33,246 nt of DNA, taken from contig DATJBF010000041.1 of assembly GCA_035515475.1 (NCBI GenBank), positions 1 through 33,246 of the forward strand, in the 5' to 3' direction. The translations under genes were made by a program, and so were the position numbers. The stretch is from DATJBF01 sp035515475 (GTDB lineage Bacteria > Verrucomicrobiota > Verrucomicrobiia > Palsa-1439). Position 1 is the stretch's first letter; each line of letters opens with the position of its first letter. Below the pieces are notes generated by a model that did not search any database, was not told the DNA's origin, and saw only the letters and a program-made list of their open reading frames with translations. Of the stretch, positions 16,724 through 25,262 are shown piece by piece.

Positions 16724-19042
16724 ATGAATCTGCGCTTCCGTCATTGGTACACGAGTGCTTTTGGCGGACTCGCGGTTCTGCTCGTGACCCTTTCCACCGC
16801 GCGAACCGCGGAACCCGGTCAAGCCCAAGCGGAGATGGCCCAGGGCATCCGAGCGTTTGAGGGCGGGGCATTCGAAGACGCGGTCACGCATTGGCAGACG
16901 GCAGCGCAGCTTTCCAAGGACGCCAAAGACCGCGCCGGCCAAATCGATGCCACCATTCGCCTGGCGACGGCCTACCAGTCGCTGGGCCAAACCAAGTTGG
17001 CGATTGATCAACTGACCGACGCGATTGCCCTCGCTGAGGCTGCCAAGGATAAACCGCGGCTGACCCAGGCAAAGAGCGATCTCGGGTTGGCCTACAGCAC
17101 CACGCGGCGGACGGAACTCGCCGAAACGAATCTGCAAGAGGCCCTCACCCTGGCCAAGGAAGACAGGGATTCGAACGCGGCGGCGGTGGTTTACAATAAC
17201 ATCGGCAGCTTGCGGGTGACCCAGGAGAGGTTCGGGGAGGCACTCGACGCATTTCGTGAAAGCGCGTCTTTGGCACGGCAGAGCCAGAATCGGTTGCTGA
17301 CGGCGGAGGCGCTGGCGAATTCGGCCGCGGCCGCCGCCCGGTCCGGCACGACCGATGACGCTGTGAAGTTCAACGACTCGGCGCTGGGGGAAATCCGGAA
17401 CCTCAACGCGTCGCACGATCAAGCGTATCTGCTCATTTTGTGCGGCCAGACATTCCGCCAACTGGCACAACACGAGTCCGCCACGCGCGACCGGTTTGTG
17501 TCGAGTGCGGTCGAAGCGTACAACCAGGCGCTTCGCGTGGCTGACGAGATTGGCGATCGGCGTGCCGCGTCCTACGGCTGGGGATACCTCGGCCAGCTTT
17601 ACGAAGACCAGGGCCGAACCGAGGACGCGCTGACACTGACACGCCGCGCGGCGTTTTTGGCGCAGCAGACGCAGTCGATGGACGCGTTGTATCGGTGGGA
17701 ATGGCAAACGGCGCGTTTGTTGAAGGCGCAGGGCGACAGGCCAGCGGCCATGACCGCCTATCGCCAGGCCATTCAGACGCTCCAGATGGTCCGGGCCGAC
17801 CTGACGGTCGGATGCCGGACTTGTCCGACTCAATCCTCGTTCCGTCAGACATTCGGCTCGGTCTACTTTGAATTGGCTGACCTGCTCTTGCAGCAGGCGG
17901 ACAGCGAGAAAGATCCGGGTGACGTCCAACGGGATTTGCTGGACGCGCGCGCGACGGTCGAGCAATTGAAGTCGCTCGAACTGGAAGATTACCTGCAGGA
18001 TGAATGCGTCAGTTTGGTTCGGTCCCGGCGCGCCCGAGTGGAGAACGTCGCGCCGGATACGGCCGTCTTGTACCTGATTCCTCTTCCGGACCGGACGGAA
18101 GTGCTGGTCAGTTACGCCTCGGACCTCACGCGGTTCAAGGCGCCCGTTGGGGTCGAGCAACTGACGGCGGAGGTCCGCGAGTTCCGCAGGAACCTGGAGA
18201 CCCGCACCACGAACGAGTACCTGATCCAGGCGCGACATCTGTACAACTGGTTGATCCGTCCGATTAAAGACGATCTGGCGGCCCGGCAGGTGCAGACGCT
18301 CGTGTTTGTTCCCGATGGCGCCCTGCGCACGATTCCGTTGGCCGCGCTGCATGACGGCCACCATTTCCTCGTGGCCGATTTTGCGGTGGCGGTCACGCCG
18401 GGTCTTACATTGACCGAGGCCAGCCCGGTGCATCGGGAACACGCGTTGCTCTTGCTGGCCGGCTTGTCGCAGGGCGTCCAGGGATTTTCGCCGCTGGATT
18501 ACGTACCACAGGAAGTCCGGGACTTGCAGGGGTTGTATCGAACCGACACGCTGGTCAATCGGAATTTTTCCGATGCCCGGTTGAAACGGGAGTTCGATCA
18601 GGAACAGTTTTCACTTGTCCATATCGCGTCCCATGCGCAGTTCGATCGTCGGGCAAACCAATCGTACGTCCTGACCTACGACGCCAGGCTGACGTTGGAC
18701 GATCTGGAGAATCTGATCCGGCCGAGCGAGTACCGCGGGCGGCCGGTCGAGCTGCTGACGCTCAGTGCCTGTCAAACCGCCGCCGGCGACGATCGCGCGG
18801 CGCTCGGGCTGGCCGGGGTCGCCGTCAAGGCCGGAGCGCGCAGTGCGCTGGCGACGCTTTGGTTTGTGAACGATCAGGCCAGCACGGCGTTGATTTCGGA
18901 GTTTTACTCACAATGGAACAAGGGCAGTTCGGTTTCCAAGGCTCGGGCGCTCCAACTGGCCCAATTATCGATGTTGGCCGATAAACGCTATCGCCACCCA
19001 TGTTACTGGGCTCCCTACCTGGTGATTGGAAACTGGCTGTAG
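16724..19042 (+). CDS. TPR-repeat CHAT-domain protein (putative caspase-like protease)
   Basis: 772 aa protein with a signal or membrane segment near residues 11-28, a long array of tetratricopeptide-like helices (about 30-400, for example AEMAQGIRAFEGGAFEDAVTHW), and a C-terminal CHAT domain (about 500-772). The CHAT dyad is visible: His637 in VHIASHAQF and Cys683 in TLSACQTAAG, followed by GLAGVAVKAGARSALATLW and the terminal CYWAPYLVIGNWL. CHAT proteins are caspase-like cysteine proteases. ATG 16724 begins one base after the tpsA stop, so the two genes are probably co-translated. If exported, it could process or control the secreted TpsA or the downstream cyclase; that is inference. Confidence 0.88.
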   Translation: MNLRFRHWYTSAFGGLAVLLVTLSTARTAEPGQAQAEMAQGIRAFEGGAFEDAVTHWQTAAQLSKDAKDRAGQIDATIRLATAYQSLGQTKLAIDQLTDAIALAEAAKDKPRLTQAKSDLGLAYSTTRRTELAETNLQEALTLAKEDRDSNAAAVVYNNIGSLRVTQERFGEALDAFRESASLARQSQNRLLTAEALANSAAAAARSGTTDDAVKFNDSALGEIRNLNASHDQAYLLILCGQTFRQLAQHESATRDRFVSSAVEAYNQALRVADEIGDRRAASYGWGYLGQLYEDQGRTEDALTLTRRAAFLAQQTQSMDALYRWEWQTARLLKAQGDRPAAMTAYRQAIQTLQMVRADLTVGCRTCPTQSSFRQTFGSVYFELADLLLQQADSEKDPGDVQRDLLDARATVEQLKSLELEDYLQDECVSLVRSRRARVENVAPDTAVLYLIPLPDRTEVLVSYASDLTRFKAPVGVEQLTAEVREFRRNLETRTTNEYLIQARHLYNWLIRPIKDDLAARQVQTLVFVPDGALRTIPLAALHDGHHFLVADFAVAVTPGLTLTEASPVHREHALLLLAGLSQGVQGFSPLDYVPQEVRDLQGLYRTDTLVNRNFSDARLKREFDQEQFSLVHIASHAQFDRRANQSYVLTYDARLTLDDLENLIRPSEYRGRPVELLTLSACQTAAGDDRAALGLAGVAVKAGARSALATLWFVNDQASTALISEFYSQWNKGSSVSKARALQLAQLSMLADKRYRHPCYWAPYLVIGNWL

Positions 19043-19054
19043 ACGAAAGCCACA

Positions 19055-21013
19055 ATGGTGAGTTTGTCCCGCAAAATCAGTTCGTCGCCGGGCCTGGTGA
19101 GTTTTCTCATCGGCCTGTTGGCGTGTAGTGTCGTGCTGGGCGCGCGCGGGCTGGGCATGTTTCAGGGAGCGGAACTGCGCATTTACGACACGTTTCTCCG
19201 CTGGCGGGCAAAGAGCGCGCCGGCCGACACGCGGATTGCTCTCATCAAGATTTCGGAGGAAGACATCTCCAATCCCAGACTGGGCGATTGGCCGCTGTGG
19301 GACAAGGATCTGGCCCGGCTGCTCACGATTCTCGAAGACCAACAGCCGGCCGCGATCGGCGTGGATCTATATCGGAATCTTCCCGTCCCGAAGAACGGCA
19401 GCCAGTTGCAGCAACTCAATGAGGTGCTGGCCAGGAATGGCAATATCATCTGTATCTGGACCACGGGAGACGCGCATCACCACGGCGTGCCGCCCCCACC
19501 GGTTCTGGCCGGGTCTCCCGAACGCCTCGGGATCAATTCGTTCACCCCGGATGATCGAATCGACAAGATTGTCCGTCGCGGGCTGTTGTTCCTGGCCGGG
19601 GGAACCAACTCGTATCCGTCGCTGACTCTGCAACTGGCTCTCGTCTATTTGAACGCGAGGGGAATCCAAATGGAGCCGGTGGCGGGAAACCCCGACTTGT
19701 TTCGGTTGGGCAAGACGGTGTTTCGGCCCTTCGAAAAAAACGATGGCGCCTACGTGAATGCGGATGCCGGCGGCTATCAATTGCTGCTGGATTTCAAGGG
19801 CCCCAAGAAATTCGAATCGTACACGTTGTCGCAGGCCTTGCTGGGGCAAATCCCCCCGGGCGCGCTGCGCGGCAAGGTCGTGATCCTCGGCGTCACAGCC
19901 GAGTACGCAATGGATTACTTTGTGACGCCGCTCGAATACCAGCATCGCGGGGTTGAGGTTCACGCCCAGATGTTGAGTCAATTGTTGCGGGCGGCGTTGG
20001 ACGGAGACCGCCCGCTGGCGGTGTGGCCGGACGGGCAAGAGGCAATCTGGATCTTCGTGTGGTGCATGTTGGGAACCGCCATCGGGTTTTGGGTGCGGTC
20101 GCCGTGGAGGTTCGTGCTGCTCACGAGCGTCTGTCTCGTGGCCCTGGGGGTCTGTGCATGGGAGAGCTTTCGCGCGGGCTGGTGGATCCTGTCGGCCACG
20201 CCGGGCGCGGCGTTTTTGGTGTCGGCCATTGTGGTGGTGTCGTATGCCTCGTATTATCAGAAGGCGCAGCACGGGTTGGTCATGAGTCTGTTTTCCAAGC
20301 ATGTCTCTCCCGAGGTCGCCGAGGCAATCTGGGCCCAGCGGAGCGAGTTCTTCGAAGGGGGCCGGCCCCGCGCGCAAAAGGTCACGGCCACGGTGCTCTT
20401 TACTGACTTGAAAGGGTTTTCTACCGTGTCCGAACAGTTGGGACCCGGGCCGTTGATGGACTGGCTAAACGAATACATGGACGCGATCACGCACGCCGTT
20501 GTTGACAGCGGCGGTGTCGTTCACAAGTATATCGGGGACTCTGTGATGGCAGTGTTCGGCGTGCCGCTGGCGCGCACGACCGAGGCGGAGATAAAACAGG
20601 ATGCGATCAATGCGGTTCACTGTGCTCTGGCAATGCAACAGGCGATGATCCGACTCAACGCGCAATGGACCGGTAGGGGCATGCCGACGGGGACCATGCG
20701 TGTGGGGATTTACACGGGTCCCTTGATGGCTGGCAGTCTCGGGAGCGCCGATCGCATGGAGTACGCCGTGCTCGGCGATACGGTCAACACGGCTTCGCGC
20801 TTGGAGAGTCTGGACAGGGATTCCGCGGGCCGTGAACCCGCCAATGGCTGTTGCCGGATCCTGATCGGTGAAAGTACGTACCAACTCTTGGAGAACCGGT
20901 TTCGCGCCAGCCTTGTCGGCACGTTGCCGCTGAAAGGCAAAGCGGAGAAGGTCACGATCTATCAGGTCGTCGGCCGCACCGGCGAACACGAACGAGGTGC
21001 TGATGAAACGTAG
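19055..21013 (+). CDS. CHASE2-domain membrane adenylate cyclase
   Basis: 652 aa sensor enzyme predicted to make cAMP. Layout: one N-terminal membrane helix (about 13-33), an extracytoplasmic CHASE2 domain (about 40-310; LRIYDTFLRWRAK, VGIDLYR-like and YAMDYFVTPL), three membrane helices (about 328-405), and a class III cyclase domain (about 440-640). Catalytic residues are complete: metal aspartates D451 (LFTDLKG) and D495 (YIGDSVMAVFG), adenine-selecting K491 and D575, and transition-state residues N578 and R582 in TVNTASRLE. The Lys/Asp pair favours ATP over GTP. It starts 12 bases after the CHAT gene and overlaps the next gene by 11 bases, so it belongs to the same operon. The ligand of CHASE2 is unknown. 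Confidence 0.92.
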   Translation: MVSLSRKISSSPGLVSFLIGLLACSVVLGARGLGMFQGAELRIYDTFLRWRAKSAPADTRIALIKISEEDISNPRLGDWPLWDKDLARLLTILEDQQPAAIGVDLYRNLPVPKNGSQLQQLNEVLARNGNIICIWTTGDAHHHGVPPPPVLAGSPERLGINSFTPDDRIDKIVRRGLLFLAGGTNSYPSLTLQLALVYLNARGIQMEPVAGNPDLFRLGKTVFRPFEKNDGAYVNADAGGYQLLLDFKGPKKFESYTLSQALLGQIPPGALRGKVVILGVTAEYAMDYFVTPLEYQHRGVEVHAQMLSQLLRAALDGDRPLAVWPDGQEAIWIFVWCMLGTAIGFWVRSPWRFVLLTSVCLVALGVCAWESFRAGWWILSATPGAAFLVSAIVVVSYASYYQKAQHGLVMSLFSKHVSPEVAEAIWAQRSEFFEGGRPRAQKVTATVLFTDLKGFSTVSEQLGPGPLMDWLNEYMDAITHAVVDSGGVVHKYIGDSVMAVFGVPLARTTEAEIKQDAINAVHCALAMQQAMIRLNAQWTGRGMPTGTMRVGIYTGPLMAGSLGSADRMEYAVLGDTVNTASRLESLDRDSAGREPANGCCRILIGESTYQLLENRFRASLVGTLPLKGKAEKVTIYQVVGRTGEHERGADET

Positions 21014-21803
21014 CCGGTCACAGTCTTGGTTCCTGGCAGCGGCGATCAGCGTCATTGCCCCGGCCCCGCTCGGCTTTGCCGACCCCACCAACCAGGCGCC
21101 GGGCGCGTTTCTGGTGGAGAAACCCAAAGTGGTCGAAACGAACGGACAAGTCCAGGTCGCCACACCGGGATCACAGGCCGGAACAAGAATCGTGTACAAA
21201 CCACCTCTCCGGGGTGCCCCGGCGGTGCGAATTGATGGGGGATCGCGTGGCAGTGGCGTGTCGCTGACCTGCCTGACAGTACTGGCCCCGGATCACACGG
21301 GCCTGACCATTCACGACCAGCCGTCGTTGTTCTGGTATCAGTCCGCGCCGGCCGACGTGCCCTTCGAGCTGGCCGTAATTGAAGAGGGAAAACCGGAACC
21401 GCTGTTTCGCCTGAGGCATCCCGACGCCAGGGCATCCGGGATCCAACACGTGAACCTGGCGGACTACAACGTGAAGCTTGCGACCGGCGTCGAATACGAA
21501 TGGGTGGTGGCCTTGGTGGTCGATCCGGAAAGTCGCTCCAAGGATGTGATCGCCAGCGGGTTCATCAAGCGGGTCGAACCGACCGCCGGGTTGACGGCGC
21601 GGTTGGCCCACGCGAATCCGCGGGATCTTCCGGCGATCTACGCCGACGAAGGTATTTGGTACGACACGGTCGAGTCTCTCTTCGCGTTGGCCGACGCCCG
21701 GCCCCGTGACCAATCGCTACGGGCCGAGAGCGCCGCGTTACTGGACCAGGCCGGTCTCGCCAAGGCGGCCGCGTACGCTGGTCGGGCGAGGGACGGCGAC
21801 TGA
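21003..21803 (+). CDS. Exported DUF928-like protein
   Basis: 266 aa protein of unknown function with a basic signal sequence (MKRSRSQSWFLAAAISVIAPAPLGFA). The body resembles DUF928 proteins: a beta domain with TVLAPDHTGLTIHDQPSLFWY, an EWVVALVVD strand, SGFIKRV, then a helical tail with WYDTVESLFAL. Such proteins occur beside CHAT, CHASE2 and TPS genes in cyanobacteria, so the neighbourhood supports the call. The start overlaps the cyclase stop by 11 bases; ATG 21003 is preferred over GTG 20997, with GAGG a few bases upstream. It ends five bases before the convergent TpsB gene. Likely periplasmic. Confidence 0.72.
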   Translation: MKRSRSQSWFLAAAISVIAPAPLGFADPTNQAPGAFLVEKPKVVETNGQVQVATPGSQAGTRIVYKPPLRGAPAVRIDGGSRGSGVSLTCLTVLAPDHTGLTIHDQPSLFWYQSAPADVPFELAVIEEGKPEPLFRLRHPDARASGIQHVNLADYNVKLATGVEYEWVVALVVDPESRSKDVIASGFIKRVEPTAGLTARLAHANPRDLPAIYADEGIWYDTVESLFALADARPRDQSLRAESAALLDQAGLAKAAAYAGRARDGD

Positions 21804-21808
21804 GCAAC

Positions 21809-23467
21809 TCAGAACGCCTGAAATGTCACCTTGAAGTGGAGCCCCAGATCCTGGGCGTTGTTGTGCGGATTGGGGACAGGCGTGAACCGATGCCCCCAGT
21901 AGAGCTGGGCGTTCAGGTGCTTGTTTGGGGTTATCAGGATCCCGATTCCGCTGCTCAAGATCGTCTTCGGACTCGGCGTCTTGCTTTCGAGGGTCCAAGC
22001 CCCGCCGCAATCGAAGAACGGCGCCAGTTGGACGATGCCCACGCCGCCTTTGCCGAAGAGGACGGGCACTCGGCCTTCGATTGAACCGTCGAATCCACAA
22101 TCTCGAACCAGTTGGTTCTCCCGATATCCCCGGACGCTGTCGGCTCCGCCGACGCTGAATTGTTCCAACGGCAACAGCGGCTCGTCCGTCCATTGTCCGT
22201 CCGTTCGCAGAATGATTAGGTTCTGTGTGTCAAACAGCCGGCGCACATACTGGGCTTGTCCCAGCCAACTGAAGAACTTCGCGTTCCGATCCGTGCCGTT
22301 GTCCGTGACGCCGAACGCATCGATGCCCACGTTAAACGTGGAGCGGAGAGCCAGCACCTGGGTCTGGCTGCGATCAAGCCATTCCTGTGTCAGCCGCAAG
22401 ACCGACGTGTTGATCCTGCCGTTGACCGATCCCGGTACGATGTCACCGCCGGCCGGCTGGCCCAGGAAAAAAGCTTCGTTGTGATCGCGTTCAAACGTGA
22501 TTCCGAGCGCCAGTTCGCGATTGGGGGTTCGATAGATGGGCTGGCGGAGGGTGGCGCCGTAGCGGATCAAATTGTTGGTGATGCCCAGGACCGCAAACGG
22601 TTCCTCGATGATGCTGGTGTCGTTGCGGCTGCCAAACAGCCGGATCGTGGTTCCGCTGGGATGAACGGGCAGCGTGTACGAGCCCGATTCGTCGTGGGCG
22701 CCGGAGAACTCGAAGCCGTCGGCTCCGTTGTGCGCGATTCCATAACTGAACTCCAGCAGGTCCCCGTTCCCGGTCAGGTTCTGGTCTGCGCCGAGGAGTA
22801 GGATCTCTTCAGCCCCCACGCTGGGGGGACGATGGTTGTCCACCTGCAGTCCCAGGTGGTACGGCTGTTCTTCCCGCAGGTAGACGTCGAGATAGCTCTC
22901 GCCGGGCTTCGTGCCCGGCCGGAGTTCCGCGTTGATCTGGTTCACGTTGGGATCCTGTCGCAGCAACAAGAGCCCCTCCTTCAGTTCGTCGATCCTCAGG
23001 GGCGGCCCGGCCCATCGCTGGAGCCGGCTCGTGACGTAGCCATCGCGCAGCCGGCGATTCTTGCCGCGAATCTTGATGTCGGTCAGCGTGCCTTCGACGA
23101 TCTGGAACGTGACAATGCCGTCCTTGACGTCCTGATCGGGCAGGATGGCGCCGGAATTCACGTAGCCAAATTCCACGTAGAACGCCGTGAGCAGACGGCG
23201 GACCTCCTCCAACTGTTCCGATGTGAGTTCGCGATTCAAGTAGGGGGCCGTGATCGTAGACAGTTCCATGCTCGAGAAGACGGTGTTGCCTTGGAAGCGA
23301 AATTCGCGAACGAACACCCGCACGCCCGAAGACAACTCGCCCGACTTCGCCGGGCTCAGCGTCGGCGGCGGCAACGTCAACTGTTGCGCGTTGGCCCTCC
23401 TGCCATCGCAAAGGAAGGCGAATAATGTCAGCACAAGTAGTGTGCGCCACACAACCGGGTATCTCAC
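21809..23467 (-). CDS. Two-partner secretion outer-membrane transporter (ShlB/FhaC/HecB family, TpsB)
   Basis: 552 aa outer-membrane pore that recognises the TPS domain of TpsA and exports it. After a signal sequence (VWRTLLVLTLFAFLCDGRRANAQQ) come POTRA-type domains (about 50-200; VFVREFRFQGNTVFS, LLTAFYVEFGYVNSGAILPD and VEGTLTDIKIRG) and the beta-barrel, with the lid-loop motif VRGY at 445-448 and a terminal Phe. GTG 23467 follows GAAGAG; GTG 23452 is an alternative. The open frame runs to 24307, but that extension lies over the CNB gene and would bury the signal peptide. It is the only TpsB in the window and lies tail to tail with the tpsA operon, so it probably exports that TpsA. Confidence 0.9.
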   Translation of the reverse strand: MRYPVVWRTLLVLTLFAFLCDGRRANAQQLTLPPPTLSPAKSGELSSGVRVFVREFRFQGNTVFSSMELSTITAPYLNRELTSEQLEEVRRLLTAFYVEFGYVNSGAILPDQDVKDGIVTFQIVEGTLTDIKIRGKNRRLRDGYVTSRLQRWAGPPLRIDELKEGLLLLRQDPNVNQINAELRPGTKPGESYLDVYLREEQPYHLGLQVDNHRPPSVGAEEILLLGADQNLTGNGDLLEFSYGIAHNGADGFEFSGAHDESGSYTLPVHPSGTTIRLFGSRNDTSIIEEPFAVLGITNNLIRYGATLRQPIYRTPNRELALGITFERDHNEAFFLGQPAGGDIVPGSVNGRINTSVLRLTQEWLDRSQTQVLALRSTFNVGIDAFGVTDNGTDRNAKFFSWLGQAQYVRRLFDTQNLIILRTDGQWTDEPLLPLEQFSVGGADSVRGYRENQLVRDCGFDGSIEGRVPVLFGKGGVGIVQLAPFFDCGGAWTLESKTPSPKTILSSGIGILITPNKHLNAQLYWGHRFTPVPNPHNNAQDLGLHFKVTFQAF

Positions 23468-23522
23468 CTCTTCGGGCACAGCCGCGGGCCCGAGCCGCGC
23501 TTCACGCCGAATTGAGCGCTGG

Positions 23523-23550
23523 TGTATAGCGGAATCCCTCCGTGGTGCAA
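23523..23550 (-). promoter_or_regulatory. Putative promoter of the tpsB gene
   Basis: On the minus strand TTGCAC (23550-23545) and TATACA (23528-23523) are 16 bases apart, about 55 bases before the GTG start. It lies in the 171-base gap between tpsB and the divergent cyclic-nucleotide-binding gene, where a shared operator would be possible. No clear CRP-type palindrome was seen there. Confidence 0.3.
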
Positions 23551-23638
23551 GACTATTCTGGCCGGTACCGGCGCCCGCACTCTGATAAATTGTCCTCGCG
23601 TTCCGAGCGTTGTTTGGTAAACTTTCGGGCGAAAAATC

Positions 23639-24181
23639 ATGGCGTCCGACGACATACCGTCTCTCGAACTGAGCACGACCCAGCTCCGACGGCTCAAGGT
23701 GTTCGCCGATCTCACCGACGACCAACTGGCCACGTTCGTCAGTCTGGTTGAACCGGTACAAGCCACGCTCAACAATCCCATTGTCCGGATGGCCGAATTG
23801 GGCAGTTCCATGTACCTGATCTTGAACGGCGAGGTGCAGGTCTCGCGGACGACCGGCGGCCGCGAAACAGCACTGGCTACGCTGGAAGCCGGGGATTTTT
23901 TCGGGGAGATGTGCTTGTTCGACGAAGCCCCCCGCTCCGCCACGGTCACGGCCAGCCGACAGTGTACCTTGTTGAAGATCACCCGACAGGCGTTCGACAG
24001 CATGGTCGAAACACACCCGGCCCTCGCGGCGTTGTTTCTGCGGGCCATGCTTCGCACCGTGGCCGGGCGCGTGCGGACGATGGACAAAAAATACATTGAT
24101 TCCATGCTGGTCTCGTATCCCTGGCGCAAAGGATCGCTGTCTCGCATGCCCCCTTCCGGGACGGCGGCGCATCCACGCTAG
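23639..24181 (+). CDS. Cyclic-nucleotide-binding domain protein
   Basis: 180 aa protein made almost wholly of one cyclic-nucleotide-binding domain. It begins LKVFADLTDDQLATFVSLVEP, has GSSMYLILNGEVQVSR, and a phosphate-binding cassette GDFFGEMCLFDEAPRSATV in which G89, E90 and R99 match the cAMP ribose- and phosphate-contacting residues of CRP and PKA. The C-terminal helix (LRAMLRTVAGRVRTMDKKY) is like the CRP C-helix, but no helix-turn-helix follows, so it is not a CRP-type repressor; it could act by binding a partner protein. It is divergent from tpsB and close to an adenylate cyclase, so it is the obvious candidate cAMP receptor of this cluster. Confidence 0.88.
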   Translation: MASDDIPSLELSTTQLRRLKVFADLTDDQLATFVSLVEPVQATLNNPIVRMAELGSSMYLILNGEVQVSRTTGGRETALATLEAGDFFGEMCLFDEAPRSATVTASRQCTLLKITRQAFDSMVETHPALAALFLRAMLRTVAGRVRTMDKKYIDSMLVSYPWRKGSLSRMPPSGTAAHPR

Positions 24182-24266
24182 GACGTCCACCCGGAGCCGC
24201 GTAACGCATTCGGGCGATCCCCCATGACGACGGGATTTTGGCGATCTTGCCGCGGCGGCTGAATCC

Positions 24267-25142
24267 ATGAGAAGACCTCCTGGCGATCCGTTCGTTCGTG
24301 CGGTCACGCCCGATGAGACGTTGCGCCTTGCTTCGGCGGTTTTCCTGCGTCATTTCCCCGGCCAGAGCACGGAATTCATTTCTGTGGTGTTCCAGCAGGT
24401 CCAAAACGCCTTTGCGGGCACGTATCCGGGCTATCAGCGCTGCGATACCGCCTTCCATGATCTCGCCCACACGTGCCAAGCCACGGCCGCCACCGTGCGC
24501 ATTCTCGATGGACATTTGAAGAGTGGCCAACCGCCGGCTTTGGCACCCCGCGATTTCGAACTGGCACTGGTGGGAATTCTCCTGCACGACATCGGATTCC
24601 TGAAAGCGGACGGCGACGACGACGGTACGGGAGCCAAGTACACGCCGGTCCACGTGGATCGGAGCGTGAAATTCGCGGAGAAATTCCTTCCCCGTTTCGG
24701 AGTGACTCCCGATGAGGTTCGCCTGGTCCGGTCAGCCATCCAGTGCACGGCCACAAACGGGGACATGGGCGACGTGAGATTCCGCGACGATCGCGAACGG
24801 TTCATCGGATGTGCGTTGGGCACGGGCGATATACTGGGGACCATGGCCGCCCCGGACTATCCCGAACGCCTGCCGGCGTTGTACCAGGAATTCGCCGAAG
24901 CGGCGTCCGCGTACTCGCGTGTGGACGCGGTGGGGCACTACGCAAACGTCGAGGATCTACTGCGCAGAACGCGAGGTTTCTACCAGGATTACGTGCGAAG
25001 GATGCTGGACCGGGAATGGGGACGGGTTTACCGGGTGTTGGAGTATCATTTCCCCGATGGCACGAACCACTATCTGCAGGCGATCGAGTCGAATCTGGAC
25101 AGGATCGACCGCATTCTCGCTGGTGCGCCGAGAACAAGATAG
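24267..25142 (+). CDS. HD-domain phosphohydrolase, possibly a cyclic-nucleotide phosphodiesterase
   Basis: 291 aa cytoplasmic protein. It carries the HD metal motif: H64 (with H68 in AFHDLAHT), H107-D108 in LLHDIGFL, and D188 in LGTGDILGTM. The segment YQRCDTAFHDLAHT ahead of ALVGILLHD is laid out like the YHN-x-x-H and CHD motifs of class I cyclic-nucleotide phosphodiesterases. The family is broad, so the substrate is not proven. It lies 85 bases after the cyclic-nucleotide-binding gene in the same direction and near the adenylate cyclase, which makes cAMP breakdown a good guess. ATG 24267 starts the conserved region without a strong ribosome site. Confidence 0.72.
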   Translation: MRRPPGDPFVRAVTPDETLRLASAVFLRHFPGQSTEFISVVFQQVQNAFAGTYPGYQRCDTAFHDLAHTCQATAATVRILDGHLKSGQPPALAPRDFELALVGILLHDIGFLKADGDDDGTGAKYTPVHVDRSVKFAEKFLPRFGVTPDEVRLVRSAIQCTATNGDMGDVRFRDDRERFIGCALGTGDILGTMAAPDYPERLPALYQEFAEAASAYSRVDAVGHYANVEDLLRRTRGFYQDYVRRMLDREWGRVYRVLEYHFPDGTNHYLQAIESNLDRIDRILAGAPRTR

Positions 25143-25145
25143 AAC

Positions 25146-25164
25146 CCCGCAACGATTTTGCGGG
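25146..25164. terminator. Hairpin after the HD phosphohydrolase gene
   Basis: CCCGCAA-CGATT-TTGCGGG is a perfect 7-bp stem with a 5-base loop, beginning four bases after the stop. No T-run follows on the plus strand. On the minus strand TTCTATCTTGTTC follows, so it may end transcripts arriving from the nuclease side. Confidence 0.4.
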
Positions 25165-25220
25165 CCTTCATCGTAGCAACGTAGGGCAAGATTGCCGCAA
25201 GCGATAGCAACTTTTACGAA

Positions 25221-25262
25221 TTGAACCCACGATCCCGCCGACGCGGGATTATGAGCTTGAGC
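25221..25262 (-). other. Degenerate tRNA-like remnant with an inserted hairpin
   Basis: On the minus strand this reads an anticodon-loop-like GCTCATAA, then a perfect hairpin (ATCCCGC-GTCG-GCGGGAT, 25249-25232), then TCGTGGGTTCAA, matching the T-arm of the tRNA-Met fragment at 25581-25633. The 3' strand of the T-stem is not conserved and no acceptor is seen, so it is not a functional tRNA. It may be a scar of an earlier integration or a decayed tRNA with a long variable arm. Confidence 0.35.

Noticed and set aside
16622..18442. Minus-strand frame of 606 codons
   Set aside because: Mirror of the TPR-CHAT gene, rich in Arg and without any motif.
23639..24181. A CRP-type transcription factor
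   Set aside because: The protein ends soon after the C-helix and lacks a helix-turn-helix domain.
23468..24307. N-terminal extension of the TpsB frame
   Set aside because: It overlaps the cyclic-nucleotide-binding gene antisense and would place the signal peptide 280 residues inside the protein.
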